Notes: generated by a model not told the origin, from the letters alone. Positions 17,723 through 26,417 are shown, counted from the stretch's first letter. The stretch: 64,000 bases of DNA from Chloroflexota bacterium (GCA_026709625.1 JAPOSR010000002.1:1-64000), one strand, 5' to 3'. Translations and numbers: made by a program.

Positions 17723-19423
17723 TTACATGCGATACCAATCCTGGACATTCCACATTTCGTAGTCCCAGCCATTCATATCGACGCCGCCCAGCGTGTTGGA
17801 ATGGGCGGAGACGCTGCCACGGAAGACCAGCGGGATGATGACGCCATTCTCGATGAGGATGTCATTCATCTGCTTGACGATTTCACCGCGGGCTGCCACG
17901 CCGCCGGTGCGGGTCAATTCTTCGTAGAGCGCGTCATATTCCGCGTCGCAGTGCCGCGGCACATTGCGCCCCAGCCAGCCGTTGTCCGGCGTTGGCGCAG
18001 CGCCGCAGATCCAGCGCACCATGAAGGTCTCGGCATCGGGGCCGCTGGTGCCGCTGGTGAACATCTGCACATCGCTGTAGAACTTCTGGTAGGTGTCTGG
18101 GCTGGCTGGATCGCCACCGAAGAAGACCGCGGCGTCAATGTTGCGCAGCTCGGTCTCGATGCCGATCTCCGACCACCATTGCTTGACCAGCGCCTGGGTG
18201 TTCTGGCGCACGGCGTTGGTGCTGGTCTGGTATTGCACGACCAGGGGCATGCCATTGGCTTCGCGGATGCCATCGCCATCGGTATCGAGGATTTCGGCTT
18301 CGTCCAGAATGGCGTTGGCCGCGGCGATATCTTGCTGACAGCCCAGATAAGTCTCCGAGACATTGATGGGCGGTCCATTGACCACGTTGCAGGCTGGAGC
18401 CCCGCCAGCGCCGTAAAGCTGCCCGGCGATGATGTCGCGGTCGATTGCCAGGGACATGGCGTCAGCTACAGCCGGGATGGTCAGGAAGGGATGCGCGTTT
18501 TCGCCATCCATGTAGATGCTGCGATTCGGGTTGTCGGTGCTGACATCGGTCTGGTTCAGCATCAGACGCTCGACGCTGGAGGAGAAGGCGACCACGACCG
18601 TGCCTTGTCCGGCTGCTTCCATCGCGCTCAAGACGGCGGGCGAAATCTGCAAATTCCATGCGTAATCGGCTTCACCGGTTTCCAGCACGGCGCGCGCGGC
18701 CGACTCGGCATCGCCGCCGCCCTTGAAGATGACGCGCTCAAAGTGTGGCTTGCCCTCTTCGCGGTAGAGCGGATTGGCTACATAGGTGACCACATCATTG
18801 GGGCGGAATTCATCGACCATGAAGGGACCAGTGCCAATCGGCGCGAAGTTCTGCTCGGTGCAGGCCGACATCGCCGCGCCCATGCAATCGGCGAATTGCG
18901 CCTGCTGCAAGACCGGCGCGTTCTGCGTGACGAATGGGTCGTAGGGATAGGGCTTGGGCACGCCAAAGGTGATCTTCAGCTGGTTGTCGCCGATGTCTTC
19001 CATGCTGACCACATCGTTATAGAAGTGCGCTGTCGAGCAGCCGCCTTCAGGGTGCGTGCAGTACTGCCAAGTGAAGATAAAGTCATCGATCGTCAACGGA
19101 GTGCCATCAGACCAGACGACGCCATCCTTGACCTTCCAGGTGATGGTGGTCAAATCTTCTGATACGCCACCATTTTCCAGCGTGGGGATGAACTCGGCCA
19201 GATCGGGCACGAAGGTGCCGTCGGGCGCGATATTCGCCAGTGGCTCGACAATCAGCGCTGCGGCATCAAAGTCCTTGGTGCCGCCAGACAGGTAGGGGTT
19301 CAGGATCGAAACCGCCTGCCAGTACAGTATGGTGACTTCGCTGGAATCCTGCGCGACAGCCACGCCGCCAAACAGCGTGCTGAACAGGAACAAGCAAAGC
19401 ACAAGTGCAAGTTTGATGCGCAT
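17723..19423 (-). CDS. peptide ABC transporter substrate-binding protein (SBP_bac_5), copy 2
   Basis: 566 residues from the ATG at 19423, with AAAGGA eight bases upstream; the N-terminus MRIKLALVLCLFLFSTLFGGVAVAQ is a clean signal peptide, whereas upstream codons are not. Family-5 solute-binding architecture, closely related to the 15579-17291 protein over its whole length with shared cysteine pairs (QYCTHPEGGC, ADCMGAAMSAC, ACNVVN). An intrinsic terminator follows its stop, and a MITE-like element lies between it and copy 1. The duplication probably broadens or boosts uptake through the same permease pair; ligand not identifiable. Confidence 0.9.
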   Translation of the reverse strand: MRIKLALVLCLFLFSTLFGGVAVAQDSSEVTILYWQAVSILNPYLSGGTKDFDAAALIVEPLANIAPDGTFVPDLAEFIPTLENGGVSEDLTTITWKVKDGVVWSDGTPLTIDDFIFTWQYCTHPEGGCSTAHFYNDVVSMEDIGDNQLKITFGVPKPYPYDPFVTQNAPVLQQAQFADCMGAAMSACTEQNFAPIGTGPFMVDEFRPNDVVTYVANPLYREEGKPHFERVIFKGGGDAESAARAVLETGEADYAWNLQISPAVLSAMEAAGQGTVVVAFSSSVERLMLNQTDVSTDNPNRSIYMDGENAHPFLTIPAVADAMSLAIDRDIIAGQLYGAGGAPACNVVNGPPINVSETYLGCQQDIAAANAILDEAEILDTDGDGIREANGMPLVVQYQTSTNAVRQNTQALVKQWWSEIGIETELRNIDAAVFFGGDPASPDTYQKFYSDVQMFTSGTSGPDAETFMVRWICGAAPTPDNGWLGRNVPRHCDAEYDALYEELTRTGGVAARGEIVKQMNDILIENGVIIPLVFRGSVSAHSNTLGGVDMNGWDYEMWNVQDWYRM

Positions 19424-19595
19424 AGTGTATCCTTTCGGTGAACGCTTGCTAATTATGATAGAGACTTGCAAGTTCAGTATACACGCTTTGCGGCGCTTTT
19501 GGCAAATGTGGGCGCGCAACTCCGCAGGGCAGCGCCTCTGTGGCGAATTTTTACGTCTTTTGGGCTTGGCTTTCGCGCGCCACCCTTGGCGGCTG

Positions 19596-20315
19596 CTAGG
19601 TTTTGGGCGTCTTGCGCAGCAGGTGGATCAATATCGCCAGGATGACCTTGAGCATATAATAGACGCTGCGCAGGGGCGTGATGGATGAGCGGCCGTGCTG
19701 GCGCGGGATCATCTGCGCTGGCGTTTCAATCTGCCGCAAGCCGCTGCGCCAGGCGATCAGAATGGCTTCTGGCTCGGGATAATCGTGCGGATAGGCGCTG
19801 GCGAAAAGCGCTATCGCCCGCCGGTTGAAAGCCGCGCAGCCCGAGGTCGGGTCGGTGATGCGCTGTCTTGTGATCGCCGAAAGCAAATGCGCCAGGATCG
19901 CGCTGCCCAGCCGCCGCAGCCGTGGCGTGCCATAATCGCCCGCTCCCACGAATCGCGAGCCAATCACAATATCGGCTGTGCCTGCTGCCAGCGCCGCCAG
20001 CAGACGCGGGTTGTTTTGCGGCGCATGCTGGCCATCGCCATCGTTGCGCAGGACAATCGCATACTCATGCTGCGCGGCGAATTGAAAGCCGGCTTGCACA
20101 GCCGCGCCAATGCCGACATTGTAGGGCAGGCGCAGCACAGTCGCGCCAGCCGCCTGTGCCGCGGCCGCTGTATCATCGCGCGAGCCATCGTCGATCACCA
20201 AAGTGTCGGCTTGCGGAAGCTGCTCGTGGATGCCGTCCAGCGTCGCGCCGATGCTGCGCCCTTCGTCCAGCGCCGGCAAGATTACCAATATGCGCGAGCT
20301 TTCCATACGCGGCAT
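19596..20315 (-). CDS. family 2 glycosyltransferase, dolichyl/undecaprenyl-phosphate mannosyltransferase-like
   Basis: 239 residues. RILVILPALDEGRSIGATLDGI near 8-29, TLVIDDGSRDD near 37-47, VLRNDGDGQHAP near 87-98 (the DXD region) and DPTSGCAAFNRRA near 150 are typical of DPM1/GtrB-like polyprenyl-phosphate glycosyltransferases. The C-terminus MLKVILAILIHLLRKT is hydrophobic and basic, suggesting peripheral or single-pass membrane attachment. Starts at ATG 20315 or ATG 20306. These enzymes load a sugar onto a lipid carrier for later transfer, for example by GT39-type membrane enzymes such as the one at 27926. Confidence 0.85.
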   Translation of the reverse strand: MPRMESSRILVILPALDEGRSIGATLDGIHEQLPQADTLVIDDGSRDDTAAAAQAAGATVLRLPYNVGIGAAVQAGFQFAAQHEYAIVLRNDGDGQHAPQNNPRLLAALAAGTADIVIGSRFVGAGDYGTPRLRRLGSAILAHLLSAITRQRITDPTSGCAAFNRRAIALFASAYPHDYPEPEAILIAWRSGLRQIETPAQMIPRQHGRSSITPLRSVYYMLKVILAILIHLLRKTPKT

Positions 20316-20373
20316 GGTAGTCTACTTGGGCTATGCTGCACAGGTTTGACCCCGACAAGCCCTGCGCCAGTCA

Positions 20374-21600
20374 TCAACTGCCCGGCGCGAAGCTGGGGTC
20401 GCATTCGGGGATGACCGCGCTGATGTCGGTGATGAGCTGCGGGTTGTTGATGTCTCTCGCCAGCTGCAAACCGGGTTCGAGATAGGCCAAGGCGCGCGAA
20501 CAGTCGCCCAGCACAATCTGCGACCAGCCCGCCCAGTAATGATGGCGCGGCTCTTGGCTGCCCAGCTCAATGGCTCGCGCGAAGTTGTCGGCGGCGGCGC
20601 TTGTTTCGCCCAGGCGGTCGTTGGCGCGCCCCAGCATATAATGACAATGAACATAGCCAGGGTTGAAGTCGATGCAGTCTTGCAGGGTCAGTCTGGCTTG
20701 CGTGAAATTGCCATCGCGGGCGATTTGGATCTCGCCCAGACGAAACAGGGCGCGCGGGTTGTAGGGATCGGCTTCCAGCGTCTGCCGCAGGATTTCCAGC
20801 GCTGGTTCAAAGTTGCGCAGGTCTTTCTCGATCGTGGCGATATCCACAGCGATGAGGTTCATGTGGCTCGCCAGTTCATACGCAGCGCGAAAGTCGGCCA
20901 GGGCAGCCGCATAATCGCTATTCCAGTTGACCAGCCCGCGCGCGCGATAGGCTTCGGCGCTTTGTGGGGCCTGCGCCAGCAGTTCGTCCAGCAGGGTTGC
21001 GGCGCGCTGGCTTTGCCCCAGACTGTTATAGATTTCGCCCAGATAGGCGCGGGCGCGGCTGTTCTGCGGGTCGAGCTCCAGGGCGTGCAGGGCATAAGCC
21101 AGGGCTTCGGCGGGCTTGTCTTGCCAGTCCAGCGCCCAGGCTCGGATCGCCCAGGCTTCGGCGTCAAGAGGGTCGGCATTGATGGCGCGGGCGGCTTGCT
21201 GGCTGGCTTCGGCATAGCGGCTGGCGTTGATCAAACCGATGGCGATGCGGCGGAAGACCTCGACTGTGTTGGGCGTTGACGGCGCGATTTCCAGATACAG
21301 ATCAGTCGCCCGGCTCAGCGCGCCTTGCTGCCAATAATTGTTCGCCTCGATCAGGCGGTTGCGCGGGTCGGGCGTGGCGGTCGGCTCGGGCGCAGACAGG
21401 GTCGCTGCCTGATTCTCGACCTCGGCGACGAGCCGGCCGAGAGCATCCTGAACGATGGGCGCGGCGATCTGGCGATTGAGATAAATGCCCACGCCAGCCG
21501 CGACCAGCGCCAGCAGCAGCAGATACACAAAGAGCCGCCGGCAACTGATGATGCTTCGCCGCTGGACGCCGCGATACCTTTTGGGCGTGCGGATCTGCAT
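20374..21600 (-). CDS. membrane-anchored TPR repeat protein
   Basis: 408 residues: short basic N-terminus, one transmembrane helix at ~24-42 (FVYLLLLALVAAGVGIYL), a PEPTATPDP linker near 70, then tandem tetratricopeptide repeats from ~80 to ~385, identifiable by repeated A.....A...DP.....A spacing (for example AINADPLDAEAWAIRAWAL and ALELDPQNSRARAYLGEIY). Probably an extracytoplasmic scaffold for protein-protein contacts. It lies 58 bases upstream of the glycosyltransferase on the same strand. A related TM plus helical-repeat protein is at 51728. Confidence 0.8.
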   Translation of the reverse strand: MQIRTPKRYRGVQRRSIISCRRLFVYLLLLALVAAGVGIYLNRQIAAPIVQDALGRLVAEVENQAATLSAPEPTATPDPRNRLIEANNYWQQGALSRATDLYLEIAPSTPNTVEVFRRIAIGLINASRYAEASQQAARAINADPLDAEAWAIRAWALDWQDKPAEALAYALHALELDPQNSRARAYLGEIYNSLGQSQRAATLLDELLAQAPQSAEAYRARGLVNWNSDYAAALADFRAAYELASHMNLIAVDIATIEKDLRNFEPALEILRQTLEADPYNPRALFRLGEIQIARDGNFTQARLTLQDCIDFNPGYVHCHYMLGRANDRLGETSAAADNFARAIELGSQEPRHHYWAGWSQIVLGDCSRALAYLEPGLQLARDINNPQLITDISAVIPECDPSFAPGS

Positions 21601-21663
21601 AGGCTTGCCCGTTTATCTACAGGCTACTTGCGCCACGATATGAAGTCAAAGGATTCACCGCAG

Positions 21664-21866
21664 GGGAGTGGTGAATGCGTGGATATGGCAACCAAGACCC
21701 CCATCCCCCGGCCCCTTGCCCCCAGGACGAGGGAAAGGGAGTTTTCCCCAGAGCCTCCGCAGCATGCTAGCCCCTCCCTGATTTTTGCGCCGCTTAGACA
21801 CAGGCGGTCGGGGAGGGGTTTGGTGCCGGGGCAAAGCAATGCGTATCCACCAAGATCACCGTCCCC
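21664..21866 (+). mobile_element. MITE-like element, copy 2 (203 bp)
   Basis: Begins GGGAGTGGTGA (21664-21674), continues ATGCGTGGATATGGCAACCAAG, contains CCAGGACGAGGGAAAGGGAG and ends TCACCGTCCCC. It is flanked by ACCGCAG (21657-21663) and ACCACAG (21867-21873), a 7-bp direct repeat with one mismatch consistent with target-site duplication. It includes the same inverted GACCGCCTGT-type internal segment as copy 1. Located between the TPR gene and the HAD hydrolase gene. Confidence 0.8.
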
Positions 21867-21879
21867 ACCACAGAGAGGA

Positions 21880-22554
21880 TTAAAAGCAAGTGACCATGAA
21901 CTCGCGCAGGTCCGCCAGCAGAAAATCGGGCTGGCTGGCGACCAGCGATTCGCGCGGGGCATAGCCCGTTTCTACAGCGACCGCCACAGCATCGATCGCG
22001 CGAGCCGCTTGGATATCGGCGGGCGTATCGCCAATGACGAAGATATCGCGCGGGGCGAATGCTTGCCGCGCCTGCTGCTGCGCGCGCCGCAATGCCAGCC
22101 GTGTCAGGTCTGCGCGCCGCGGCGATTCGTGCCCATAGGCTCCAATCGGAAAATGCGCCGGGTCGAAGCCAGCCATCTCCAGCTTGATTTGCGCTGTCGC
22201 CCTCGTGTTGCCGCTGACGATGCCCAGCAGCACATCCGCGCGCGCTCGCAATGCCGCCAGCAGCTCAAGCGCGTCGGGCAAAGCATCTGCGCGATAGCTG
22301 GCGCGGACGGCATTCATGTGGCGAGCCATGGCTGCTTGGTATTGCAATATCTCCGTGCCGATATCAGCGCTGCTATACCCATGCGGCGCAAGCAGAGCGG
22401 CCAGTATGCCCCAGTCGGTCTGCCCGCCGAAGTCATAATTGTCCAAGTCGCCGATTGTGCCGAAGCGCTCGGTCATGGCGCGGCGTTTGGCTTCGCGCCC
22501 GATGCCTTGGCTGATCAGCAGCGTGCCGTCAATATCAAAGAGGACGAGTTTCAC
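21880..22554 (-). CDS. HAD-superfamily hydrolase (phosphoglycolate phosphatase-like)
   Basis: 224 residues from a GTG start. HAD motif I is LVLFDIDGTLL at 3-13 (nucleophile Asp7), motif II the serine/threonine in GIVSGNTRA near 110, motif III the lysine region, and motif IV FVIGDTPADIQAA near 170. A C1-type four-helix cap lies between I and II, the PGP/beta-phosphoglucomutase class. It should dephosphorylate a small metabolite; substrate uncertain. A purine-rich GGGGGAG lies immediately before the GTG. Confidence 0.85.
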   Translation of the reverse strand: MKLVLFDIDGTLLISQGIGREAKRRAMTERFGTIGDLDNYDFGGQTDWGILAALLAPHGYSSADIGTEILQYQAAMARHMNAVRASYRADALPDALELLAALRARADVLLGIVSGNTRATAQIKLEMAGFDPAHFPIGAYGHESPRRADLTRLALRRAQQQARQAFAPRDIFVIGDTPADIQAARAIDAVAVAVETGYAPRESLVASQPDFLLADLREFMVTCF

Positions 22555-22789
22555 CGCTCCCCCTAAACCTCTGCCTCAACTCAACATGAAGGCGGGGTTT
22601 CGGCATTGAATCGCCTGGCTGGCGTCAACACGAATGAATGCTTTGCGCTTGCCGCTCAGCGCTCGCCGCCTCGTTTGCGCTGATGATGGCGCGGCGATAA
22701 ACCAGACAGGGACGATATGCGTCCGCCCCTGCGCGCGCTGTGCAACTTGACAACCTGAAGTCAACCATGGGCAAGCCGCCCATGTGTGC

Positions 22790-23311
22790 CTACGAGTTCG
22801 GGATCGTAACCTTGTGCCTCACGAGGCGGATGCGCTTGTCCGCGTCTTTATTCACTGCCCAGATCCTGACTTGCAAGGATTGCCCGCCTGCGAAGTTGCA
22901 AGGATTTGTCGAGTTCGTGCCGCGGATAACGAGCCTGCCCCAGTCCATGACCTGCGGTCTTTTGTACCATGCGCTGCCGTTTGCATCCATCTTGTGGTAG
23001 GCGGGCAACGCTAGCGGGTTGTCCACGTTATCTCGGTAGTACTTCGTCGTCTTTACGGGTCGGCCGTTTTTACGGTATCGCGCTTCAAGCTGCCATTGTC
23101 CGCCATACTGCGCCCAGTCCTTTTTGCCCAGGACTGAATCCCACGCTGTCGTTATGCACCAGCCGCCTTCGTCATGCGCATAGACAGTCACGCTTGAAGG
23201 CTCATCCCAGTCCCTCGCCTGCGCGGGCATGGCAATCATCGCCAGCATGACCATGACCGCCGCCAGCAGACCGGCCGTCTTTGTTACAGTCGATAAAGCA
23301 TCGGTAAACAT
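22790..23311 (-). CDS. hypothetical secreted protein
   Basis: 173 residues from the ATG at 23311, which has AAAGGAG nine bases upstream. Residues ~1-32 form a signal peptide with a hydrophobic core LLAAVMVMLAMIAM and an AQA cleavage site. The mature part is rich in Trp, Tyr, Lys and Asn, with two cysteines (GGWCITTAWD and TNPCNFAG) that could form a disulfide. No known domain was recognised; composition suggests a small beta-rich extracellular domain. Base use is less GC-biased than neighbours, for example many AAA/AAC codons. Confidence 0.65.
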   Translation of the reverse strand: MFTDALSTVTKTAGLLAAVMVMLAMIAMPAQARDWDEPSSVTVYAHDEGGWCITTAWDSVLGKKDWAQYGGQWQLEARYRKNGRPVKTTKYYRDNVDNPLALPAYHKMDANGSAWYKRPQVMDWGRLVIRGTNSTNPCNFAGGQSLQVRIWAVNKDADKRIRLVRHKVTIPNS

Positions 23312-23390
23312 ATCCGTTCTCCTTTGCTCGATTCGCGTGCCGCAACCTATCACATTGGCATGATGGCTACAAGCCCAAAAACCAGGCCAG

Positions 23391-23529
23391 ACGTGGTGAA
23401 TGCGTGGCTATGGCAACCAAGCCCCCGGCCCCTTGCTCCCAGAACGAGGGAAGGGGAGTTTTGCCTGCGCTTCCGCAGCATGGTAGCCCCGCCCTCATTT
23501 TGGGATGGGGGCAAAGCAGCGCCTATCCA
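23391..23529 (+). mobile_element. MITE-like element, copy 3 (both ends eroded)
   Basis: Starts within the left repeat (CGTGGTGAATGCGTGGCTATGGCAACC) and runs through CCAGAACGAGGGAAGGGGAG, the CTGCGCTTCCGCAG hairpin and CAAAGCAGCGCCTATCCA. The right terminal repeat is lost; the sequence runs directly into the stop codon of the DUF1330 gene (23530). Confidence 0.7.
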
Positions 23530-23820
23530 TCATTCAATTCCCTCCATGACAATGAAGGAGGCTTCTGCCGCGCCGTCGCGCAGCTTGATGGCGGCTTGAT
23601 ATTCCGGCGAATTGTACATGGCTTGGGCGGCCTGCGCGTTGGGGAAGCGGATAAGCACGATGCGCTCCCCCGAATCAGCGCCTTCCAGCACGACCTTCTC
23701 GCCGCCGCGGACGAGGAATTCGCCGCCGTATGTCGCCAGGATGGCGGGCGTCTTCTGCATATATTGCCGATATTGCGCCATGTCATGCACCTGGGCGCGG
23801 ACGATGAGGTAGGCGGGCAT
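23530..23820 (-). CDS. DUF1330 family protein
   Basis: 96 residues from the ATG at 23820, with AAAGGA upstream. The whole protein matches the DUF1330 dimeric ferredoxin-like fold: PAYLIVRAQVHDMAQYRQYMQKTP at the start, GGEFLVRGG near 33, LEGADSGERIVLIRFPNAQAAQAMYNSPEYQ near 46-76, and the A......R near the end. Structurally related to antibiotic-biosynthesis monooxygenases and EthD, but no reaction is established for the family. Monocistronic by context. Confidence 0.88.
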   Translation of the reverse strand: MPAYLIVRAQVHDMAQYRQYMQKTPAILATYGGEFLVRGGEKVVLEGADSGERIVLIRFPNAQAAQAMYNSPEYQAAIKLRDGAAEASFIVMEGIE

Positions 23821-23875
23821 GGGCTGTCCTTTGCGTGGCTGATTTGCAGCGCATGATAGCGGGGAAGGCGGGCAG

Positions 23876-23919
23876 CTTGCCCCCACCCTAAATCCCTGCC
23901 CCAAAATGAGGGAGGGGCT
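23876..23919 (-). mobile_element. fragment of the MITE-like element
   Basis: About 44 bases (CCCCCACCCTAAATCCCTGCC followed by CAAAATGAGGGAGGGGCTT) match the reverse-oriented internal blocks of the dispersed element. No terminal repeats remain. It ends exactly where the -35 box of the tRNA-Sec promoter begins. Confidence 0.55.
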
Positions 23920-23947
23920 TTGACTCCGCATCGCGTGGAATTATAAT
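23920..23947 (+). promoter_or_regulatory. promoter of tRNA-Sec
   Basis: TTGACT (23920-23925), a 16-base spacer, and a perfect TATAAT (23942-23947). Transcription should start near 23954, five bases before the mature tRNA. Confidence 0.8.
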
Positions 23948-23958
23948 CGAAAATCTAG

Positions 23959-24054
23959 GGGAGTGGATGTGTCCCGGTGGATGCCCCGGTCTTCAAAATC
24001 GGTGGTCGGCTGCGCAGAGCAGGCGATGGTGGGTTCGACTCCCATGCACTCCCG
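23959..24054 (+). tRNA. selC: tRNA-Sec (anticodon UCA)
   Basis: 96-base tRNA with the features special to selenocysteine tRNAs. The acceptor GGGAGTG (23959-23965) pairs with CACTCCC (24047-24053), with a G-G opposition at the eighth pair and discriminator G 24054. The D stem is six base pairs, GTGTCC/GGATGC, with the four-base loop CGGT. The anticodon stem CCGGT/ATCGG closes the loop CTTCAAA with anticodon TCA at 23993-23995. A long variable arm (24004-24026) has about eight base pairs. The T arm contains GGTTCGACTCC. No 3' CCA is encoded. It inserts Sec at recoded UGA codons, so the genome should carry selA, selB, selD and at least one selenoprotein; none was recognised here. Confidence 0.93.
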
Positions 24055-24168
24055 AATCTTCGTGATTTTGTGATCTCCGCTTAACGGTTTCAACTGATCT
24101 AATCACTTGCTAGTGGCGCATGCTCAGTTGATAGGCAAGGGTTGTCAATATGCCGGCCTGCCGGAACT

Positions 24169-24342
24169 GAGGGTGGTGATTTTGCTGGATACGCGTTGCT
24201 TTGCCTCCACTCCCAACGCCTCCCCAAAAATGAGGGAGGGGCTTACAGGCTGCGGAAGCTCTGGGAAAAACTCCTCTTCCCTCGTTCTGGGGTCAAGGGG
24301 TCGGGGGCTTGATTGCCATATCCAAGCATTCACCACTTCCCC
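24169..24342 (-). mobile_element. MITE-like element, copy 4 (reverse orientation)
   Basis: Left end GAGGGTGGTGATTTTG..., right end TCACCACTTCCC (24330-24341). Internal blocks are GATACGCGTTGCTTTGCC, AAAATGAGGGAGGGGC, CTGCGGAAGCTCTGGGAAAAACTCC and CCCTCGTTCTGGGG. Flanks GGAACTGA and AGAACTTG share GAACT, a weak possible target duplication. The element fills most of the gap between tRNA-Sec and the DUF262 gene. Confidence 0.75.
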
Positions 24343-24420
24343 AGAACTTGAAACCTTGTCGCTAGCGGAACTTATGGAACGAGGAGAATCCTGCGGCCGC
24401 GGGTGTGCTGGGCAGATAGC

Positions 24421-24450
24421 TTGACAAACAGATCGCTCTTCTGATCTAAT
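24421..24450 (+). promoter_or_regulatory. promoter of the DUF262/DUF1524 gene
   Basis: Consensus TTGACA (24421-24426), an 18-base spacer and TCTAAT (24445-24450). Predicted start near 24457, about 50 bases before the ATG at 24510. Confidence 0.65.
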
Positions 24451-24509
24451 TGATCCTATGAATGATTGTGCGCAGCTCTGCGCCGCACGCATTTTGAAAA
24501 GGATGTCTC

Positions 24510-26417
24510 ATGGCAATCAGTCGCAGTGCAGCAATTGATGTTGAAGTTTGGCCCGTTAGTAAACTTATGGATGCTGTTGATGTCAACCCAACTGGCGGCA
24601 ACCGTATCGCGATACCTTCATTCCAGCGCCAGCTGGTGTGGAATCAGCAGAAGCGCAAAGCGTTGATTGAATCGATTCGCAACGGCTATCCCTTCGGCTC
24701 AATTCTGCTGTATGAAGATGTAAAGCGCGGGCAAGAGGCCGGCGATGGCAGGCATCACTTCAGCCTCATTGACGGCTTGCAGCGGACGCAGGCGCTAAAG
24801 GACTATGTCGAGCGACAAAATGGTTATTTTACGCGTACCGACTTAGACGACGACTTCGTGAATACAATCGCCAAACATTTGGGAAAAGAAACCGACGAGC
24901 ATCGCGACCGAATCCGCAGCGCCATTGTGGAGTGGGTCAAAGGCAAGCGCAGCTTTGAAGCCGCGAGTGGCTGGAGCGACTCCCAACTAACGATGACGCT
25001 GGTAGAGAAGGTGCTGCGTTATCCTGCCGATTCGCTGCTGTTGCAAGGGATGTACTTTGAACTCAGCAGCAATACCGGCTTCAACCAAGTATTGGGCAAC
25101 TTTCTGGACGAGACTAGCAGCCAGGTGAAGGTTGTCTTGGATGCCAAGATACCTGTGCTGCGCTTTGCTGGCGATGCATCGAAACTGCCCGACATTTTTG
25201 AACTTATCAACACGCATGGCACACAGCTCAGCAAGTACGAGGTCTTCGCGGCGCGCTGGGTTGACGAGCGCAACCCCATCAGCAATCATCGCATAATCGA
25301 AGCGATATGGAAGAAATATGACGCGCTGGCGGACGAAGGCTTCGCGCTTGATGTCGTCGAAGACGCGCCCGACCCTGCCAAACGGCTTAACCAAGAGTAT
25401 TCCTTGTTTGACTTCCTGTCCGGTTTTGGGCAGGTGCTTGCTGACGATTACCCGCGCCTATTCAAAGCCCCTAAAGACGGCAGACCTAGTTCGGCAGGTT
25501 TCAATCTGGTTACAGCATGTGTTAACTTGCGCATACAAGAAATGGACAAGCTGGCGCAATGGCTTCAGGGCATGGATCTCAATAAATTGGAAGCGTGCAT
25601 TGTCGAGTCAGTTAAGTTCGTTGATCGGGTTATGCGCCCCGTGCTGGGTCCCGTGCGCAGGTACAAAACGCAGCCAATTTTTCACTCTGAAATGATGATT
25701 GTCGCTTTTGTGGCCACAGTGTTTCAAGCTCGCTATATGCTCAAGGGATTGCAGGAAAATGACACCTGGCCACGCGACAGAAAATTGCTAAAGGGCAACC
25801 TGTTGATGTTCTACTTGTCAGAAATCTTGCATGATGACTGGCGCGGCTCTGGCGACAGCAAGGTCAATGACCGACTTAGTGATTTTCGCTATCTCAATAC
25901 GAAACCGCCTACCGAAGAACGGTGGCAGCAGATTCTTGACGATTGGCATGCTGAGCATCTGCTTGAACGCAGCGACAAGAAACAATACGTAGCTGACAAG
26001 AGACCAGAATATCTGCTGCTACGCTACATCTTTGCCGACCAGCTTGGGCCAAATGCAAAATACCATGTTGAGCATGTCATACCCATTGAACAGTTGTTGC
26101 CGCTAAGACCCAAAAACGAGGGCTGGCTATACAATGCCATAGGGAATCTGGCGCTTATCAAATCGGCCGGCGAGCTGAAATACAATAAAGAGACCTACAT
26201 TGAGATTCTGCGCAAGCGCCTTCATTCGGGAAAAATCAGCCAGCGGGAGTTTGACCGGCAATGCGCCGACTTTGCCGAGCAGTTGCTTTGCGCGCCCAGC
26301 ACTTTCCCGACTCCGTTGACGGCTCAAACCTATCAACAATTCTTGGATGATCGCTGGAGGTTGCTGAAGCAGGAATTTATCGGCCGCTATCGCAATTTCA
26401 TCCCCGCCCCAGCCTGA
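24510..26417 (+). CDS. DUF262-DUF1524 protein, GmrSD-like type IV restriction candidate
   Basis: 635 residues. The N-terminal DUF262 (GmrS-like) domain shows IPSFQRQLVWNQQKRKALIESI near 34-55, YPFGSILLYE, the nucleotide-binding DGLQRTQAL at 88-96, and FELINTHGTQLSKYEVFAARW near 230-250. The C-terminal DUF1524 (GmrD-like) nuclease has the HNH-type VEHVIPIEQ with His522 and NAIGNLALIKSAGELKYNK near 541-560. GmrSD enzymes cut glycosylated hydroxymethylcytosine DNA, and related fusions act against phages; target here unknown. AAAGGA lies eight bases before the ATG. Codon use is more A/T-rich than neighbours, and its last seven codons and stop lie in a direct repeat shared with a TPR gene, signs of horizontal insertion. 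Confidence 0.85.
   Translation: MAISRSAAIDVEVWPVSKLMDAVDVNPTGGNRIAIPSFQRQLVWNQQKRKALIESIRNGYPFGSILLYEDVKRGQEAGDGRHHFSLIDGLQRTQALKDYVERQNGYFTRTDLDDDFVNTIAKHLGKETDEHRDRIRSAIVEWVKGKRSFEAASGWSDSQLTMTLVEKVLRYPADSLLLQGMYFELSSNTGFNQVLGNFLDETSSQVKVVLDAKIPVLRFAGDASKLPDIFELINTHGTQLSKYEVFAARWVDERNPISNHRIIEAIWKKYDALADEGFALDVVEDAPDPAKRLNQEYSLFDFLSGFGQVLADDYPRLFKAPKDGRPSSAGFNLVTACVNLRIQEMDKLAQWLQGMDLNKLEACIVESVKFVDRVMRPVLGPVRRYKTQPIFHSEMMIVAFVATVFQARYMLKGLQENDTWPRDRKLLKGNLLMFYLSEILHDDWRGSGDSKVNDRLSDFRYLNTKPPTEERWQQILDDWHAEHLLERSDKKQYVADKRPEYLLLRYIFADQLGPNAKYHVEHVIPIEQLLPLRPKNEGWLYNAIGNLALIKSAGELKYNKETYIEILRKRLHSGKISQREFDRQCADFAEQLLCAPSTFPTPLTAQTYQQFLDDRWRLLKQEFIGRYRNFIPAPA

Noticed and set aside
24458..24520. 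Possible Cys-containing leader ORF before the DUF262 gene
   Set aside because: Only two Cys codons, not clustered; no terminator with a U tract follows, and the gene has no link to cysteine.
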